DNA of 64,000 nucleotides from Curtobacterium flaccumfaciens (lineage in GTDB: Bacteria > Actinomycetota > Actinomycetes > Actinomycetales > Microbacteriaceae), in the NCBI RefSeq assembly GCF_004361695.1, contig NZ_SNVW01000010.1, positions 62,001-126,000 of the forward strand, in the 5' to 3' direction. Below the pieces are notes generated by a model. It searched no databases. It saw only the letters and a program-made list of their open reading frames with translations, and was not told the DNA's origin. Below, in pieces: positions 17,074-26,117 of the stretch. A program made the position numbers and the translations under genes. Within the stretch, counting starts at the first letter, position 1; every line of letters begins with the position of its first letter.

Positions 17074-17933
17074 GCGACACGACGCCGGCACCGGTGGACG
17101 AGACCGTCCCCTTCGAGGACCCCACGACCGTCCTGCAGGACGACGACCGTGACGAGACGAGCTTCGCCCTCTTCGAGGGCGACGAGGGCCGCCTCGACGA
17201 CCGGCAGCGCCGTGCCCTCGTGGCGCTCCTCCGCAACTCGTACGTGAGCGCCCGCACGCACGCCGACGAGTGGCGGGCGGTGCTCGACGCGGAGTACCAA
17301 CTGCGCTCGCGCCTCAACGACCTGTTCCTCGAACTCCACGTCGACCGTGACCGCGAGGTCGCCTGGAAGCGCCAGGCCCGATCGGAGAGCCAGCGCCGTG
17401 GGTTCCCGACGCTGCTCCGCGACGTGCCGTACACGCGCGAGGAGACGATCGTCCTCGTCTACCTGCGGATGCGCCTGCGTGCGGACACCCGTCCGGGTCC
17501 GGACCAGGTCGTCGTCGACCGCTCCGAGATCCTCGGGCACGTCGCCGGGTTCCGCCCCGCGACCGCCACGGACCGCACGCGCGACGAGGGCCGTGTGGCC
17601 AAGGCGATCGAGCGTCTCGTCACCGCACGCATCCTGCTGAAGACGACCGACCCGGACCGCTTCCGGGTGGCGAGCGTCGTCGAGGTGCTGCTCCCCCTCG
17701 AGCGGCTGCTCGAACTCGACACGTGGCTGCGGACGAACGCCTCGCGACCGGACGCGACGACCGACGACGCGACCACCGACGACGCGACCGCGGACGACGA
17801 GCCGACCACGGACGACGAGCCGACCACGGACGAGGACGCGACCACCCCGGGCGGTGCGCCGATCGACGGGGACGACCCGCGCCTCCAGGCCGACGAGACC
17901 GACACCGACGACGAAGGCGAGACGGACGCATGA
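17070..17933 (+). CDS. jetB: JetB/MksE-type subunit (DUF4194)
   Basis: This 287-residue protein is the small accessory (KITE-like, DUF4194) subunit of a Wadjet/MksFEB complex. The core spans about residues 35-225: YVSARTHADEWRAVLDAEY, then LLRDVPYTREETIVLVYLRM and a winged-helix end (ARILLKTTDPDRFRVASVVE). The last 55 residues are an acidic Asp/Thr tail with repeated TTDDAT and DDEPTT units. That tail ends in a copy of the CCTCCAGGC element, suggesting recent change. The GTG start overlaps the jetA stop, with GGAGG just upstream. Confidence 0.85.
   Translation: MSDTTPAPVDETVPFEDPTTVLQDDDRDETSFALFEGDEGRLDDRQRRALVALLRNSYVSARTHADEWRAVLDAEYQLRSRLNDLFLELHVDRDREVAWKRQARSESQRRGFPTLLRDVPYTREETIVLVYLRMRLRADTRPGPDQVVVDRSEILGHVAGFRPATATDRTRDEGRVAKAIERLVTARILLKTTDPDRFRVASVVEVLLPLERLLELDTWLRTNASRPDATTDDATTDDATADDEPTTDDEPTTDEDATTPGGAPIDGDDPRLQADETDTDDEGETDA
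17877..17891. repeat. Single arm of the GCCTGGAGGCGCGG element inside jetB
   Basis: CCGCGCCTCCAGGCC, an exact consensus arm, encodes Pro-Arg-Leu-Gln-Ala in the acidic tail of JetB. Confidence 0.6.
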
Positions 17934-20900
17934 CCGACACCGTGACCGACGCCTACGGCATGGCCGCGCTCTTCGACACCGTCGCGCAGTGGCGGGCCGA
18001 GTCGATGCAGGTCGTGAACTGGGGTGGCTTCCACGGCCACCGCCAGGTCGAGCTCTCCGGCACCGCGACCCTGATCTCGGGCGCGTCCGGCACCGGCAAG
18101 TCGACGCTCATGGACGCCTACCTGGCCGTGATGATGCCGTCCGACGTGCCCTTCAACGGCGCCTCGAACGACGCGACCACCGGGCGTGCGCGGAGCGCCG
18201 ACCAGCGGAACCTGCTGACCTACCTGCGCGGCAAGGTGGACACGCGGCGCGACCCGGAGTCCGGCGCGCTGCGCGACGTGAACCTGCGCGGCGACGACCA
18301 GACGACGTGGGGCGCCGCGGCGGTGACGTTCCGGAACGACGACGAGCGCCGCTTCACGGTGCTGCGGGCGTACATCGTGCCGAAGCGTGCGCGGGGCGTC
18401 GGCGACATCCAGATGACGATGGCGACGGTCGACGACACGTTCGACCTGCGACGGCTCGAGGAGTTCGTGCCGTCCCGCTTCCACCACCTCGAGCTCACCG
18501 GCCGCGTGCCCGGGCTCGTCATCCGCGACACCTACCAGGAGCTCGCGTACACGCTGCAGACGCGGCTCGGCATCGGCGACTCCGGGGGCGGGAACCGGGC
18601 GATGCGCCTGCTCGCTCGCATCCAGGCCGGGCAGCACCTGCCGACGGTCGACGCGCTCTACAAGTCGCTCGTGCTCGAGACCCCCGGCACGTACGAGGCA
18701 GCCGACCGCGCCCTCGCGCACTTCTCCGCGCTCGACGAGGCGTACGAGGCGATGGACACCGAGGAGCGCAAGGTCCGCATCCTCTCGCCCATCGTCGAGC
18801 TGCACGACGAGATCGCCCGCGCCACGGCGGCCGCCGAAGCCCTGGACGGCATCGCGACCGGCGCCGAGGTGTCGCCGTTCGCGCACTGGACGGCGTCGCG
18901 GAAGCGGGCCCTGCTCGACGCCGAGGTCGACCGCAACGGACGGGAGCGCACGGCCTCACGCGCCGAGGTCGCCGCTGCCGAAGCCCGGCACGCCGCCGTC
19001 GAGGTCGAGCTGCGTGACGCCGAGGCACGCCTCCGCGACCAGGGCGGCAACGCGCTCGGCCAGCTCGAGGACCGGATCGAGCGGCTGACCCGGGAGCGCG
19101 ACGCCGTCGTCCGCACCCGCACCGTCTTCGAGGAGCGCACCGCGGTCCTCGGGTCGCCCGTGTCCTCGGAGCAGTCGTTCACCGCGCTCCAGCGCACCGC
19201 ACACGAGTTCCTCGGGACGTACGCTGCTTCGCGTTCCGACCTGGACGACCGCCGCGACGCCCTCACGCGTGAGGAGTACCCGCTCCTCGACCGCGAACGC
19301 TCCCTGCGCCAGGAACGGCAGTCGCTCGAGCACCGGCAGGGCGCCATGCCGCTGCCCATGCACGAGGCCCGGCTGCAGATGGCCCGCGCCGCCGGCATCG
19401 ACCCGGACTCGCTGCCGTTCGTCGCGGAGCTCCTCGACGTCCTGCCCGGTGAGGAGCGCTGGCGCACCGCGATCGAGTCCGTCCTCGCGCCCGTCGCCCG
19501 GACGCTGCTCGTCGACCAGGACCGCCTCGCCGCCTTCAGCGAGGCGATCGACGCGCTCCGGCTGCCGGTCCGCATCCAGTTCGAGGGGGTGCCGACCGGA
19601 CCGCACATAGACCTCGACGGCGACCCGTCGATGGTGTCCGGCAAGCTCGCGATCAAGTCGTCGCCGTTCAGCACCTGGGTGCGGGAACGGATCGAGTCCG
19701 ACCGCACCGACGCCCGCTGCGTCTCGTCTGCGGACGAACTCGGTCGCGGCGGCCGGCGTGTGACCGAGTCCGGCCAGCTCCGCGACGGCCGACGTGGTGC
19801 GCACGGCGACCGCCGGCAGGCCAACGTCATCGGCTTCACGAACGAAGCCCGCGTGGCCTCGGTCGAGCAGGAGCTGGCGTCGATCGCGCAGGACCTCGCC
19901 ACGCTCGAGGCCCGACGCACCGACGTCGCGCAGGACCTCGCGGCGCTCGACACCCTCCGCGCCGCGCACCAGCACGTGGTGGACGCCACGTGGCAGGCGA
20001 TCGACGTCGACGGCCTGGAGTCCTCGCTCGCCCGCCTCGACCAGGAACGGCACGCGCTGCTCGCCGCCGACGACGGCCTCCGCACGCTGCGCGAGTCCGT
20101 CGCCCGGCTCCGGAAGGCGCTCGACGAGGCAGCGGACCGCCGCTCGGGTGCACGGCTCACCGTCGCGCGCCTCGACGACCGCCACGCCGTCCTGGTCGAC
20201 GGTCAGGACGCCGCGGCCGAGATCCTCTCGCGCTTCGACGACACCCCGGAGTCGCTTCCGGACGCTGCGCAGGAGCGGCTGCTCGCCGAGACGTTCGAGG
20301 AGGTCGGCGCCCCGGACGGCATCGACGGCTTCGACGACGCCACGCGACGGCTCCGGCGACGCCTCGAGGAACGGCTCTCGCAGGCGCTCGACGGTGCCGC
20401 GTCGGCCTCGACCGCGCTCACGCTGACGTTCCAGCGCTACCAGGACGCCTGGCCCGACCCGAACCTCGGCACCGGGGTCGCCTCGTACCCGGACTACCAC
20501 GCGATCCTCGACCAGATCGTCGCCACCGGCCTGCACGCCCGCCGCAGCGAGTGGCGTCGCCGGCTGTCGCAGTGGAGCGGCGAGGACCTCGTCCCGCTCG
20601 CCGGGGCGTTCGACCGTGCCGTCGTCGAGATCGAGGAACGCCTCGAACCCGTCAACGAGATCCTCCGCGAACTGCCCTTCGGCGCGAACCGCGACCGGCT
20701 GAAGATCCAGATCCGCCGCGTCACGCGTGAGGACGTCACGCAGTTCCGCCGGGAGCTCCGCGCCCTGTCCGCCTCGGTCGAGACCGAACTGACCGACGAC
20801 GTGCTCGAGACCCGGTTCCGCCGGCTCCGGCGCTTCATGGCCGTCATCCGCCCGGACGCCGACGCGACCCGTGGGCGGACCACACAGCGCGACGCCGTGC

Positions 20901-21295
20901 TCGACGTCCGCCGGCACATGGAGATCACCGCCGTCCGGTACGACACCGACGGCAACGACCTCGGCGTGTACTCGTCCCTCGGCGACAAGTCCGGTGGCGA
21001 GACGCAGGAGCTCGTGGCGTTCATCGTCGGCGCGGCGCTCCGCTACCAGCTCGGCGACGAGACCCGTCCGCGGCCCCGGTTCGCGCCGGTGTTCCTCGAC
21101 GAGGCGTTCATCAAGGCGGACTCGGAGTTCGCGGGTCGTGCGGTCACGGCGTGGCTCCGGCTCGGGTTCCAGCTCGTGGTGAGTGCGCCGCTCGACAAGG
21201 TCACGGCGCTCGAACCGTCGATGGAGCGGCTGCTGTCGATGCGGAAACACCCGGACACCGGCCACTCGTCGATCACCGAGATCGCGCGCGCCTGA
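17930..21295 (+). CDS. jetC: JetC/MksB-type SMC-like ATPase
   Basis: This 1121-residue SMC-like ATPase is the motor of the complex. Walker A GASGTGKST is at 51-59, the ABC signature KSGGETQ near residue 1020 and Walker B VFLDEAF near 1053. Between them lie long heptad-rich coiled coils (about 300-540 and 680-800) around a hinge region, as in MukB-like proteins. The ATG overlaps the jetB stop by four bases. ATP-driven DNA loop handling is expected. The gene that should follow in a Wadjet operon, jetD with its Toprim nuclease domain, is absent; a repeat block starts directly after the stop. Confidence 0.9.
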   Translation: MTDTVTDAYGMAALFDTVAQWRAESMQVVNWGGFHGHRQVELSGTATLISGASGTGKSTLMDAYLAVMMPSDVPFNGASNDATTGRARSADQRNLLTYLRGKVDTRRDPESGALRDVNLRGDDQTTWGAAAVTFRNDDERRFTVLRAYIVPKRARGVGDIQMTMATVDDTFDLRRLEEFVPSRFHHLELTGRVPGLVIRDTYQELAYTLQTRLGIGDSGGGNRAMRLLARIQAGQHLPTVDALYKSLVLETPGTYEAADRALAHFSALDEAYEAMDTEERKVRILSPIVELHDEIARATAAAEALDGIATGAEVSPFAHWTASRKRALLDAEVDRNGRERTASRAEVAAAEARHAAVEVELRDAEARLRDQGGNALGQLEDRIERLTRERDAVVRTRTVFEERTAVLGSPVSSEQSFTALQRTAHEFLGTYAASRSDLDDRRDALTREEYPLLDRERSLRQERQSLEHRQGAMPLPMHEARLQMARAAGIDPDSLPFVAELLDVLPGEERWRTAIESVLAPVARTLLVDQDRLAAFSEAIDALRLPVRIQFEGVPTGPHIDLDGDPSMVSGKLAIKSSPFSTWVRERIESDRTDARCVSSADELGRGGRRVTESGQLRDGRRGAHGDRRQANVIGFTNEARVASVEQELASIAQDLATLEARRTDVAQDLAALDTLRAAHQHVVDATWQAIDVDGLESSLARLDQERHALLAADDGLRTLRESVARLRKALDEAADRRSGARLTVARLDDRHAVLVDGQDAAAEILSRFDDTPESLPDAAQERLLAETFEEVGAPDGIDGFDDATRRLRRRLEERLSQALDGAASASTALTLTFQRYQDAWPDPNLGTGVASYPDYHAILDQIVATGLHARRSEWRRRLSQWSGEDLVPLAGAFDRAVVEIEERLEPVNEILRELPFGANRDRLKIQIRRVTREDVTQFRRELRALSASVETELTDDVLETRFRRLRRFMAVIRPDADATRGRTTQRDAVLDVRRHMEITAVRYDTDGNDLGVYSSLGDKSGGETQELVAFIVGAALRYQLGDETRPRPRFAPVFLDEAFIKADSEFAGRAVTAWLRLGFQLVVSAPLDKVTALEPSMERLLSMRKHPDTGHSSITEIARA

Positions 21296-21447
21296 CGCCG
21301 CGGGCGTGCGCTGGCGCCCGCCGGCCGGGCCCTATTCGTCACGCTCGGCGCCCGCCGGCGGCGCGTTGCGCCCGCTCGGCGTGCCGCACGCGGCGCGTCC
21401 CGCCCCTTCGGCGCCGCGCGACGCCGCGTCGCGCCGCGCGGGCCGCC

Positions 21448-21502
21448 GAGATCGCACTTCGTGGTGGAGCGGCCGGGGGCTGCCGCGCGAAAGTGCGATC
21501 TC
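21448..21502. repeat. GAGATCGCACTT palindrome, copy 1
   Basis: GAGATCGCACTT and its complement AAGTGCGATCTC flank a GC-rich spacer of about 30 bases. Confidence 0.75.
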
Positions 21503-21556
21503 GACGCGCGTCCTGCCCGCGCGGGCACGTCCCGCCCCCTCGGCGCCGCATCTGCG

Positions 21557-21598
21557 GGCCTGGAGGCGCGGTGCCAGCCCGCCCCGCGCCTCCCGGCC
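21557..21598. repeat. Interspersed palindrome (GCCTGGAGGCGCGG element)
   Basis: The arms GGCCTGGAGGCGCGG and CCGCGCCTCCCGGCC differ at one pairing position. The loop TGCCAGCCCGC matches the copy at 41807-41852, so the two are copies of one 40-46-base element. Confidence 0.75.
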
Positions 21599-21745
21599 GG
21601 TGGCGTCCCCGGTTCGACCCCCGCGCCCGAGCGAGCACTATTCGTCACGCTCGACACTCCGAAGCGGCGCGTTGCGCCCGCTCCTCGTACCGCGCGCGGC
21701 GCGTCCCGCCCGCGCGGCGGCGCGCGGGCCGCGCGCGGGACCGCC

Positions 21746-21800
21746 GAGATCGCAATCCGTCACGGAACGGCCCGGGAGTGCGCCGCGAAAGTGCGATCTC
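21746..21800. repeat. GAGATCGCACTT palindrome, copy 2
   Basis: A diverged left arm (GAGATCGCA) pairs with a consensus right arm (AAAGTGCGATCTC at 21788-21800). Confidence 0.65.
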
Positions 21801-21846
21801 GCGAGACTCGAGCTGCGCACGCGGGCGCGCACGCTACGGTGAGGGC

Positions 21847-22149
21847 GTGTTCGGACGCCGCCGCTCCCCCAGCCCCCAGCCCGACGACCGCCCCGGCCTC
21901 GGCATCGGTGCGCTCGTGCGGGTCGTCGAGACGGACCGCGGCGGCGAACGCTGGGCGGGCGATCCGATCGGCGTCATCGTCGCGCCGGGCGGCAACCAGC
22001 TCGTGGGCTACCCGGGCGTCGGCGAGCCCCTGTCGTGGACGGTCGCCTTCGAGGAACCCGTGTACACGAAGGACGGCCGCGGCCCCTTCGAGCGCGCGAC
22101 CGTCCTGAGTCGTCAGTTGGTGCCGGTCGAGCCGGCAGGGGCCGAGTAG
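21847..22149 (+). CDS. Small conserved-looking hypothetical protein
   Basis: This 100-residue soluble protein is not assigned to a named family. After a basic start (GRRRSPSPQP) the body is beta-rich (GIGALVRVVETDRG, DPIGVIVAPGGN), resembling small SH3-like folds; that is only an impression. The GTG at 21847 is taken as start because the frame upstream runs through the repeat block. A weak GGTGAG lies just before it. Confidence 0.6.
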   Translation: MFGRRRSPSPQPDDRPGLGIGALVRVVETDRGGERWAGDPIGVIVAPGGNQLVGYPGVGEPLSWTVAFEEPVYTKDGRGPFERATVLSRQLVPVEPAGAE

Positions 22150-22153
22150 CGGC

Positions 22154-22261
22154 CTAGTACTCTTCCGAGCCGCTCTTCATCATCGCGGCGACGGCCATGC
22201 ACATGCCGACGCCCCCGAGCACGCCGATGCCGATGATGATGCCTGCGATGAGTTCGAGCAT
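22154..22261 (-). CDS. 35-residue single-span membrane protein
   Basis: An unusually small gene encodes MLELIAGIIIGIGVLGGVG, then a Met-rich stretch and an acidic end (KSGSEEY). Residues 4-27 form one glycine-rich hydrophobic helix. The ATG has AAGGAG seven bases upstream, and the stop lies four bases from the convergent gene ending at 22149. The POT transporter gene ends 42 bases upstream of this start on the same strand, so this may be the last gene of that transcript. The function is unknown. Confidence 0.65.
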   Translation of the reverse strand: MLELIAGIIIGIGVLGGVGMCMAVAAMMKSGSEEY

Positions 22262-22303
22262 TGGTGACTCCTTGGTGACGGGGCCGGTGTGGCTGTCCTC
22301 AGG

Positions 22304-23761
22304 TTACCGGATGCCGCGCATGAGCTTCAGCACCGGCTTGACCAGGACGAGCAGGACGACGCCGACCGCCACGGCGACGAGCCCGAGGATCGTGAAGTAC
22401 GGCGCCTCGTCGGCCGGGTCGTAGTACCGCGACAGGACGCCGGTCACCGCGGTGCCGAGCGACACCGACAGGAAGAACAGCGCGACCATCTGCGTCTGGA
22501 ACTTCGGCGGCGCCAGCTTCGTCGCGACCGACTGCCCCACGGGCGAGAGCAGGAGCTCCGCGATCGTGAAGACGAGCAGGATGCCGACGAGGGCGAGGAG
22601 CGGCGTGCCGTTCTCGCCGCTGTTCACGAACGGCAGGAACAGCAGGAACGCGACGCCCATGATGCCGGTGCCGAAGGCGAACTTCGTCGGGGTGGAGGGC
22701 TGGCGCGGGCCGAGCTTCGTCCAGATGGCGGCGAAGACCCCGGAGAGCACGATGATGAACACGGGGTTGATCGACTGGACCCACGAGACCGGCATGTCCC
22801 AGCCGAACAGCGACCGGTTGAGCCGCTCGTCGGAGTAGACGGTGACGACGGTGAACTGCTGCTGGTAGAGCGACCAGAACACGGCGCTGCCGATGAAGAG
22901 CGGGATGAACGCGAGGACCCGCGAGCGTTCCTGCGCGGTGATGCCGCTCGTCAGGATCACCACGAAGTAGCCGATGGTCGCCAGGATCACGATCGAGACC
23001 ACCACGGTCGGCAGGTTCCCGACGTTGAGCAGCCCGGTCAGCACGGCGACGAGGATGACGACGAGCGCCACGACGACGAGCACGCCGATGAGCGGGAGCC
23101 GGCGACGGTCGACGGGGTTGGCGACGTGGCGCACCGACTCGGGGAGCTTCCGACGGCGGATCGCGTACTGCACGAGACCGGCGGCCATGCCGACCGCGGC
23201 CAGGCCGAAGCCGTAGTGGAAGCCGAGCGACGTCTGGAGCAGTCCGGTGAGCAGCGGCCCGAAGAACGCCCCGAGGTTCACGCCGAGGTAGTAGAGCGAG
23301 AAGCCGGCGTCGCGGCGCGGGTCATCGCGGCTGTAGAGGCCGCCGACGATGGTGGTCGCGGTGGCCTTCAGCCCGCCGGAGCCGAGCGCGATGAGCACCA
23401 GGCCGACGCCGACCCCGGCGACGCCGGGGATGAGCGCGAGGGCGATGTGGCCGAGCATGACGACGATCGCGCTGCCGAACAGGGTGCGGTCGGCACCGAT
23501 CAGCCGGTCGGCGATCCACGCGCCGATGATCGTGAAGAGGTACACGGCGCCGCCGTACGCGCCCATGATGCCGCTGGCGATGCCCTTGTCGATCCCCAGG
23601 CCGCCCTGGGAGACCGTGTAGTACATGTAGATGAGGACGATGCCCTGCATCCCGTAGAACGAGAACCGCTCCCAGAGCTCGACCGCGAACGGTGTGGACA
23701 GTTCGAACGGCTGCCCGAAGAAGGTTCGCTTGCGTTCCGGTGGTGCGGTGGTGCCTGACAT
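22304..23761 (-). CDS. POT/PTR family proton-coupled di-/tripeptide transporter
   Basis: This 485-residue MFS-type transporter imports di- and tripeptides with protons. The family motif ExxER (ELWER, residues 28-32) is in helix 1, followed by about 12-14 hydrophobic helices. Typical signatures include GIASGIMGAYGGAVYLF and FSLYYLGVNLGAFFGPLL. The frame stays open far upstream, but the ATG at 23761 gives the family-standard N-terminus (ERKRTFFGQPFELS). The gene diverges from the acyl-CoA oxidase-like gene. Confidence 0.92.
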   Translation of the reverse strand: MSGTTAPPERKRTFFGQPFELSTPFAVELWERFSFYGMQGIVLIYMYYTVSQGGLGIDKGIASGIMGAYGGAVYLFTIIGAWIADRLIGADRTLFGSAIVVMLGHIALALIPGVAGVGVGLVLIALGSGGLKATATTIVGGLYSRDDPRRDAGFSLYYLGVNLGAFFGPLLTGLLQTSLGFHYGFGLAAVGMAAGLVQYAIRRRKLPESVRHVANPVDRRRLPLIGVLVVVALVVILVAVLTGLLNVGNLPTVVVSIVILATIGYFVVILTSGITAQERSRVLAFIPLFIGSAVFWSLYQQQFTVVTVYSDERLNRSLFGWDMPVSWVQSINPVFIIVLSGVFAAIWTKLGPRQPSTPTKFAFGTGIMGVAFLLFLPFVNSGENGTPLLALVGILLVFTIAELLLSPVGQSVATKLAPPKFQTQMVALFFLSVSLGTAVTGVLSRYYDPADEAPYFTILGLVAVAVGVVLLVLVKPVLKLMRGIR

Positions 23762-23974
23762 GCCCGACAGTCTGCCCCTCGGGCCAGACCCGTGCCCAAT
23801 CGTCGAATCTCTCTCACGAATCGCCAGCGCGCGTCTTTGGAGGGTTCCCACCACCGGTCGGCGTGCGAGAGCACGGCGGCTTGTGCGGGCCGGACCGCGT
23901 TCGGGCGGCTCGCAGCGCCGTCGGTAGCGTGGCTTCTGCAACACCGGACACCGCAGTTCAGGAAGGCTCCGCCC

Positions 23975-26065
23975 ATGGTCGACACCGCACCCGTCCACAG
24001 CACGAACACGCCGAAGGCCGACGCCGCCGGCGACCCCGCCGCAGGCACGCCGACGGGTGGGACGGACACCGACGTCCGGATCGACGTCGACCTGCTCGCC
24101 GAGCTGCTGCTCGGACGCTGGGCCGAGGACCGCCGGATCTCGCGCCGGCTCGCGCTCGACCCGGCACTGCACAAGATCGAGGGCCAGCCCGTCCCCGAGC
24201 ACCGTGCCCGCACGCTCGACCAGCTGCGGGTCCTCGTCGACGCCGGCGCGATCCAGCGCCCGTACCCGGCGGAGTTCGGCGGCCAGAGCAACCACGGCGG
24301 CAACCTCGCCGCGTTCGAGGAGCTCGTCACCGCCGACCCCTCGATGCAGATCAAGGCCGGCGTGCAGTGGGGCCTGTTCGGCTCGGCCGTGCACCACCTC
24401 GGCACCGAGCGGAACCACCGCGAGTTCCTGCCCGGCATCGTCTCGTTCGACGTCCCCGGCTGCTTCGCGATGACGGAGACCGGGCACGGCTCGGACGTCC
24501 AGAGCATCGCCACCACGGCGACGTACGACCCGACGACCGAGGAGTTCGTCGTGCACACGCCGTTCCGCGGTGCGTGGAAGGACTACATCGGCAACGCGGC
24601 GCTGCACGGCCGGGCCGCCGTCGTGTTCGCGAAGCTCGTGACCGACGGCGTCGACCACGGCGTCCACGCGTTCTACGTCCCGCTGCGCGACGACGCGGGC
24701 GCGTTCCTGCCCGGCGTCGGCGGCGAGGACGACGGCGTCAAGGGCGGCCTCAACGGCATCGACAACGGTCGGCTCTGGTTCGACCACGTCCGGGTCCCCC
24801 GCACGAACCTGCTGAACCGCTACGGCGACGTCGCCGAGGACGGCACGTACTCGTCCCCGATCGCCTCGCCCGGTCGCCGGTTCTTCACCATGCTCGGCAC
24901 CCTCGTGCAGGGCCGCGTGTCCCTCGACGGCGCCGCGGTGGTGGCGCAGAAGATCGGGCTGCAGATCGCGCTCACGTACGCCGCGCAGCGCCGCCAGTTC
25001 CCCACCGGCGACGGCACCGAGGGCGTCCTGCTCGACTACGGCCGGCACCAGCGCCGACTGATCCCCCGGCTCGCCACCGTGTTCGCGCAGTCGTTCGCGC
25101 ACGAGAAGCTCCTCCGCACGTTCGACGACGTGTTCAGCGGTCGCGAGGACACCCCGCAGCGCCGCGAGGACCTCGAGACCCAGGCGGCGGCGTTCAAGTC
25201 GATGTCGACCTGGTCGGCCCTCGACACCCTGCAGGAGGCCCGTGAGGCCTGCGGCGGCGCCGGCTTCCTCGCCGAGAACCGGCTCACCGGCCTCCGAGCG
25301 GACCTCGACGTCTACGTGACCTTCGAGGGCGACAACACCGTGCTGCTGCAGCTCGTCGGCAAGCGGCTCCTCACCGACTTCCGCGCGAAGGCGCCGAAGG
25401 ACCCGGCGTCCACCGCGAAGTTCGTCGCGGCACAGGCCGCCTCGAAGCTCGCCGATGCCACCGGACTCCGCCGGATCGGGCAGACGGTCGCCGACCGCGG
25501 TTCGCTCGCGGCCTCGGTGACCGACCTGCAGGACGCCCGGACGCAGCGGGACCTGCTCGCCGGCCGTGTCGACACGATGGTCACCGAGATCGGGATGCGT
25601 CTCGCCTCCGCCGGCAAGGACCGCGCGCGCGGAGCACTCCTGCTCAACCGTTCCCAGCACGAGCTCATCGAGGCCGCGAAGGCGCACGCCGAGCTCATGC
25701 AGTGGGACGCCTTCACCGAGGCGATCGACGAGGTCCCCGAGGGCGACACCCGCCGCGTGCTGGTCTGGCTGCGCGACCTGTTCGCACTCGGTCTGCTCGA
25801 GCAGCACCTCGACTGGTACCTGCTGCACGGCCGCATCACCGCGCAGCGCGCGCGTGCGGTGTCGGCCTACATCGACCGGCTCGTCGCCCGGGTGCGCCCG
25901 GTCATCCCGCAGCTGCTCGACTCGTTCGGCTACGAGCCCGGGCACGTCCGCGCGCCGATCGCGCTCGGCGACGAGCAGGCGCGGCAGGACGAGGCACGGG
26001 CGTGGTTCGCCGCCGAGGCAGCCGCCGGACGCCTCCCGGAGCAGGAGAAGAAGCCCCGCCCCTGA
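23975..26065 (+). CDS. Acyl-CoA dehydrogenase/oxidase-like flavoenzyme
   Basis: This 696-residue protein is long for an acyl-CoA dehydrogenase and matches the acyl-CoA oxidase layout. It has an N-terminal helical domain, a middle beta domain (CFAMTETGHGSDVQSIATTA, the FAD/substrate loop), a helical domain with EACGGAGFLAENRL and FEGDNTVLLQLVGK, and an ACOX-type C-terminus. It would carry out the first step of fatty-acid beta-oxidation. The ATG at 23975 has GGAAGG nine bases upstream. The first 30 residues are a disordered Ala/Thr/Gly stretch. It is monocistronic and converges on csrA. Confidence 0.9.
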   Translation: MVDTAPVHSTNTPKADAAGDPAAGTPTGGTDTDVRIDVDLLAELLLGRWAEDRRISRRLALDPALHKIEGQPVPEHRARTLDQLRVLVDAGAIQRPYPAEFGGQSNHGGNLAAFEELVTADPSMQIKAGVQWGLFGSAVHHLGTERNHREFLPGIVSFDVPGCFAMTETGHGSDVQSIATTATYDPTTEEFVVHTPFRGAWKDYIGNAALHGRAAVVFAKLVTDGVDHGVHAFYVPLRDDAGAFLPGVGGEDDGVKGGLNGIDNGRLWFDHVRVPRTNLLNRYGDVAEDGTYSSPIASPGRRFFTMLGTLVQGRVSLDGAAVVAQKIGLQIALTYAAQRRQFPTGDGTEGVLLDYGRHQRRLIPRLATVFAQSFAHEKLLRTFDDVFSGREDTPQRREDLETQAAAFKSMSTWSALDTLQEAREACGGAGFLAENRLTGLRADLDVYVTFEGDNTVLLQLVGKRLLTDFRAKAPKDPASTAKFVAAQAASKLADATGLRRIGQTVADRGSLAASVTDLQDARTQRDLLAGRVDTMVTEIGMRLASAGKDRARGALLLNRSQHELIEAAKAHAELMQWDAFTEAIDEVPEGDTRRVLVWLRDLFALGLLEQHLDWYLLHGRITAQRARAVSAYIDRLVARVRPVIPQLLDSFGYEPGHVRAPIALGDEQARQDEARAWFAAEAAAGRLPEQEKKPRP

Positions 26066-26066
26066 G

Positions 26067-26117
26067 CGGTCGTGCGGGGCGGCTCGGTCCTGCGGGGCGG
26101 CTCAGTCCTGCGGGGCG
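26067..26117. repeat. Tandem 18-bp repeat at convergent gene ends
   Basis: Nearly three copies of an 18-base unit (CGGTCCTGCGGGGCGGCT) follow the acyl-CoA gene. They run into the last codons of csrA, so the csrA C-terminus is partly encoded by the repeat. Confidence 0.7.

Larger units (their letters stand above)
21296..21846. repeat. Gene-free block of palindromic repeats
   Basis: These 551 bases hold no credible gene. Two diverged copies of a composite unit (21332-21506 and 21638-21804) share CTATTCGTCACGCTCG, GCGCGTTGCGCCCGCTC, GCGGCGCGTCCCGCCC and a GAGATCGCA palindrome in the same order. Between them sits a copy of the GCCTGGAGGCGCGG palindrome. The block occupies the place where jetD would be expected. 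Confidence 0.8.

Noticed and set aside
15343-21846. The jet operon as a tRNA-integrated mobile island
   Set aside because: I looked for a direct repeat of the tRNA-Val 3' end after jetC and found none, and there is no integrase gene nearby.
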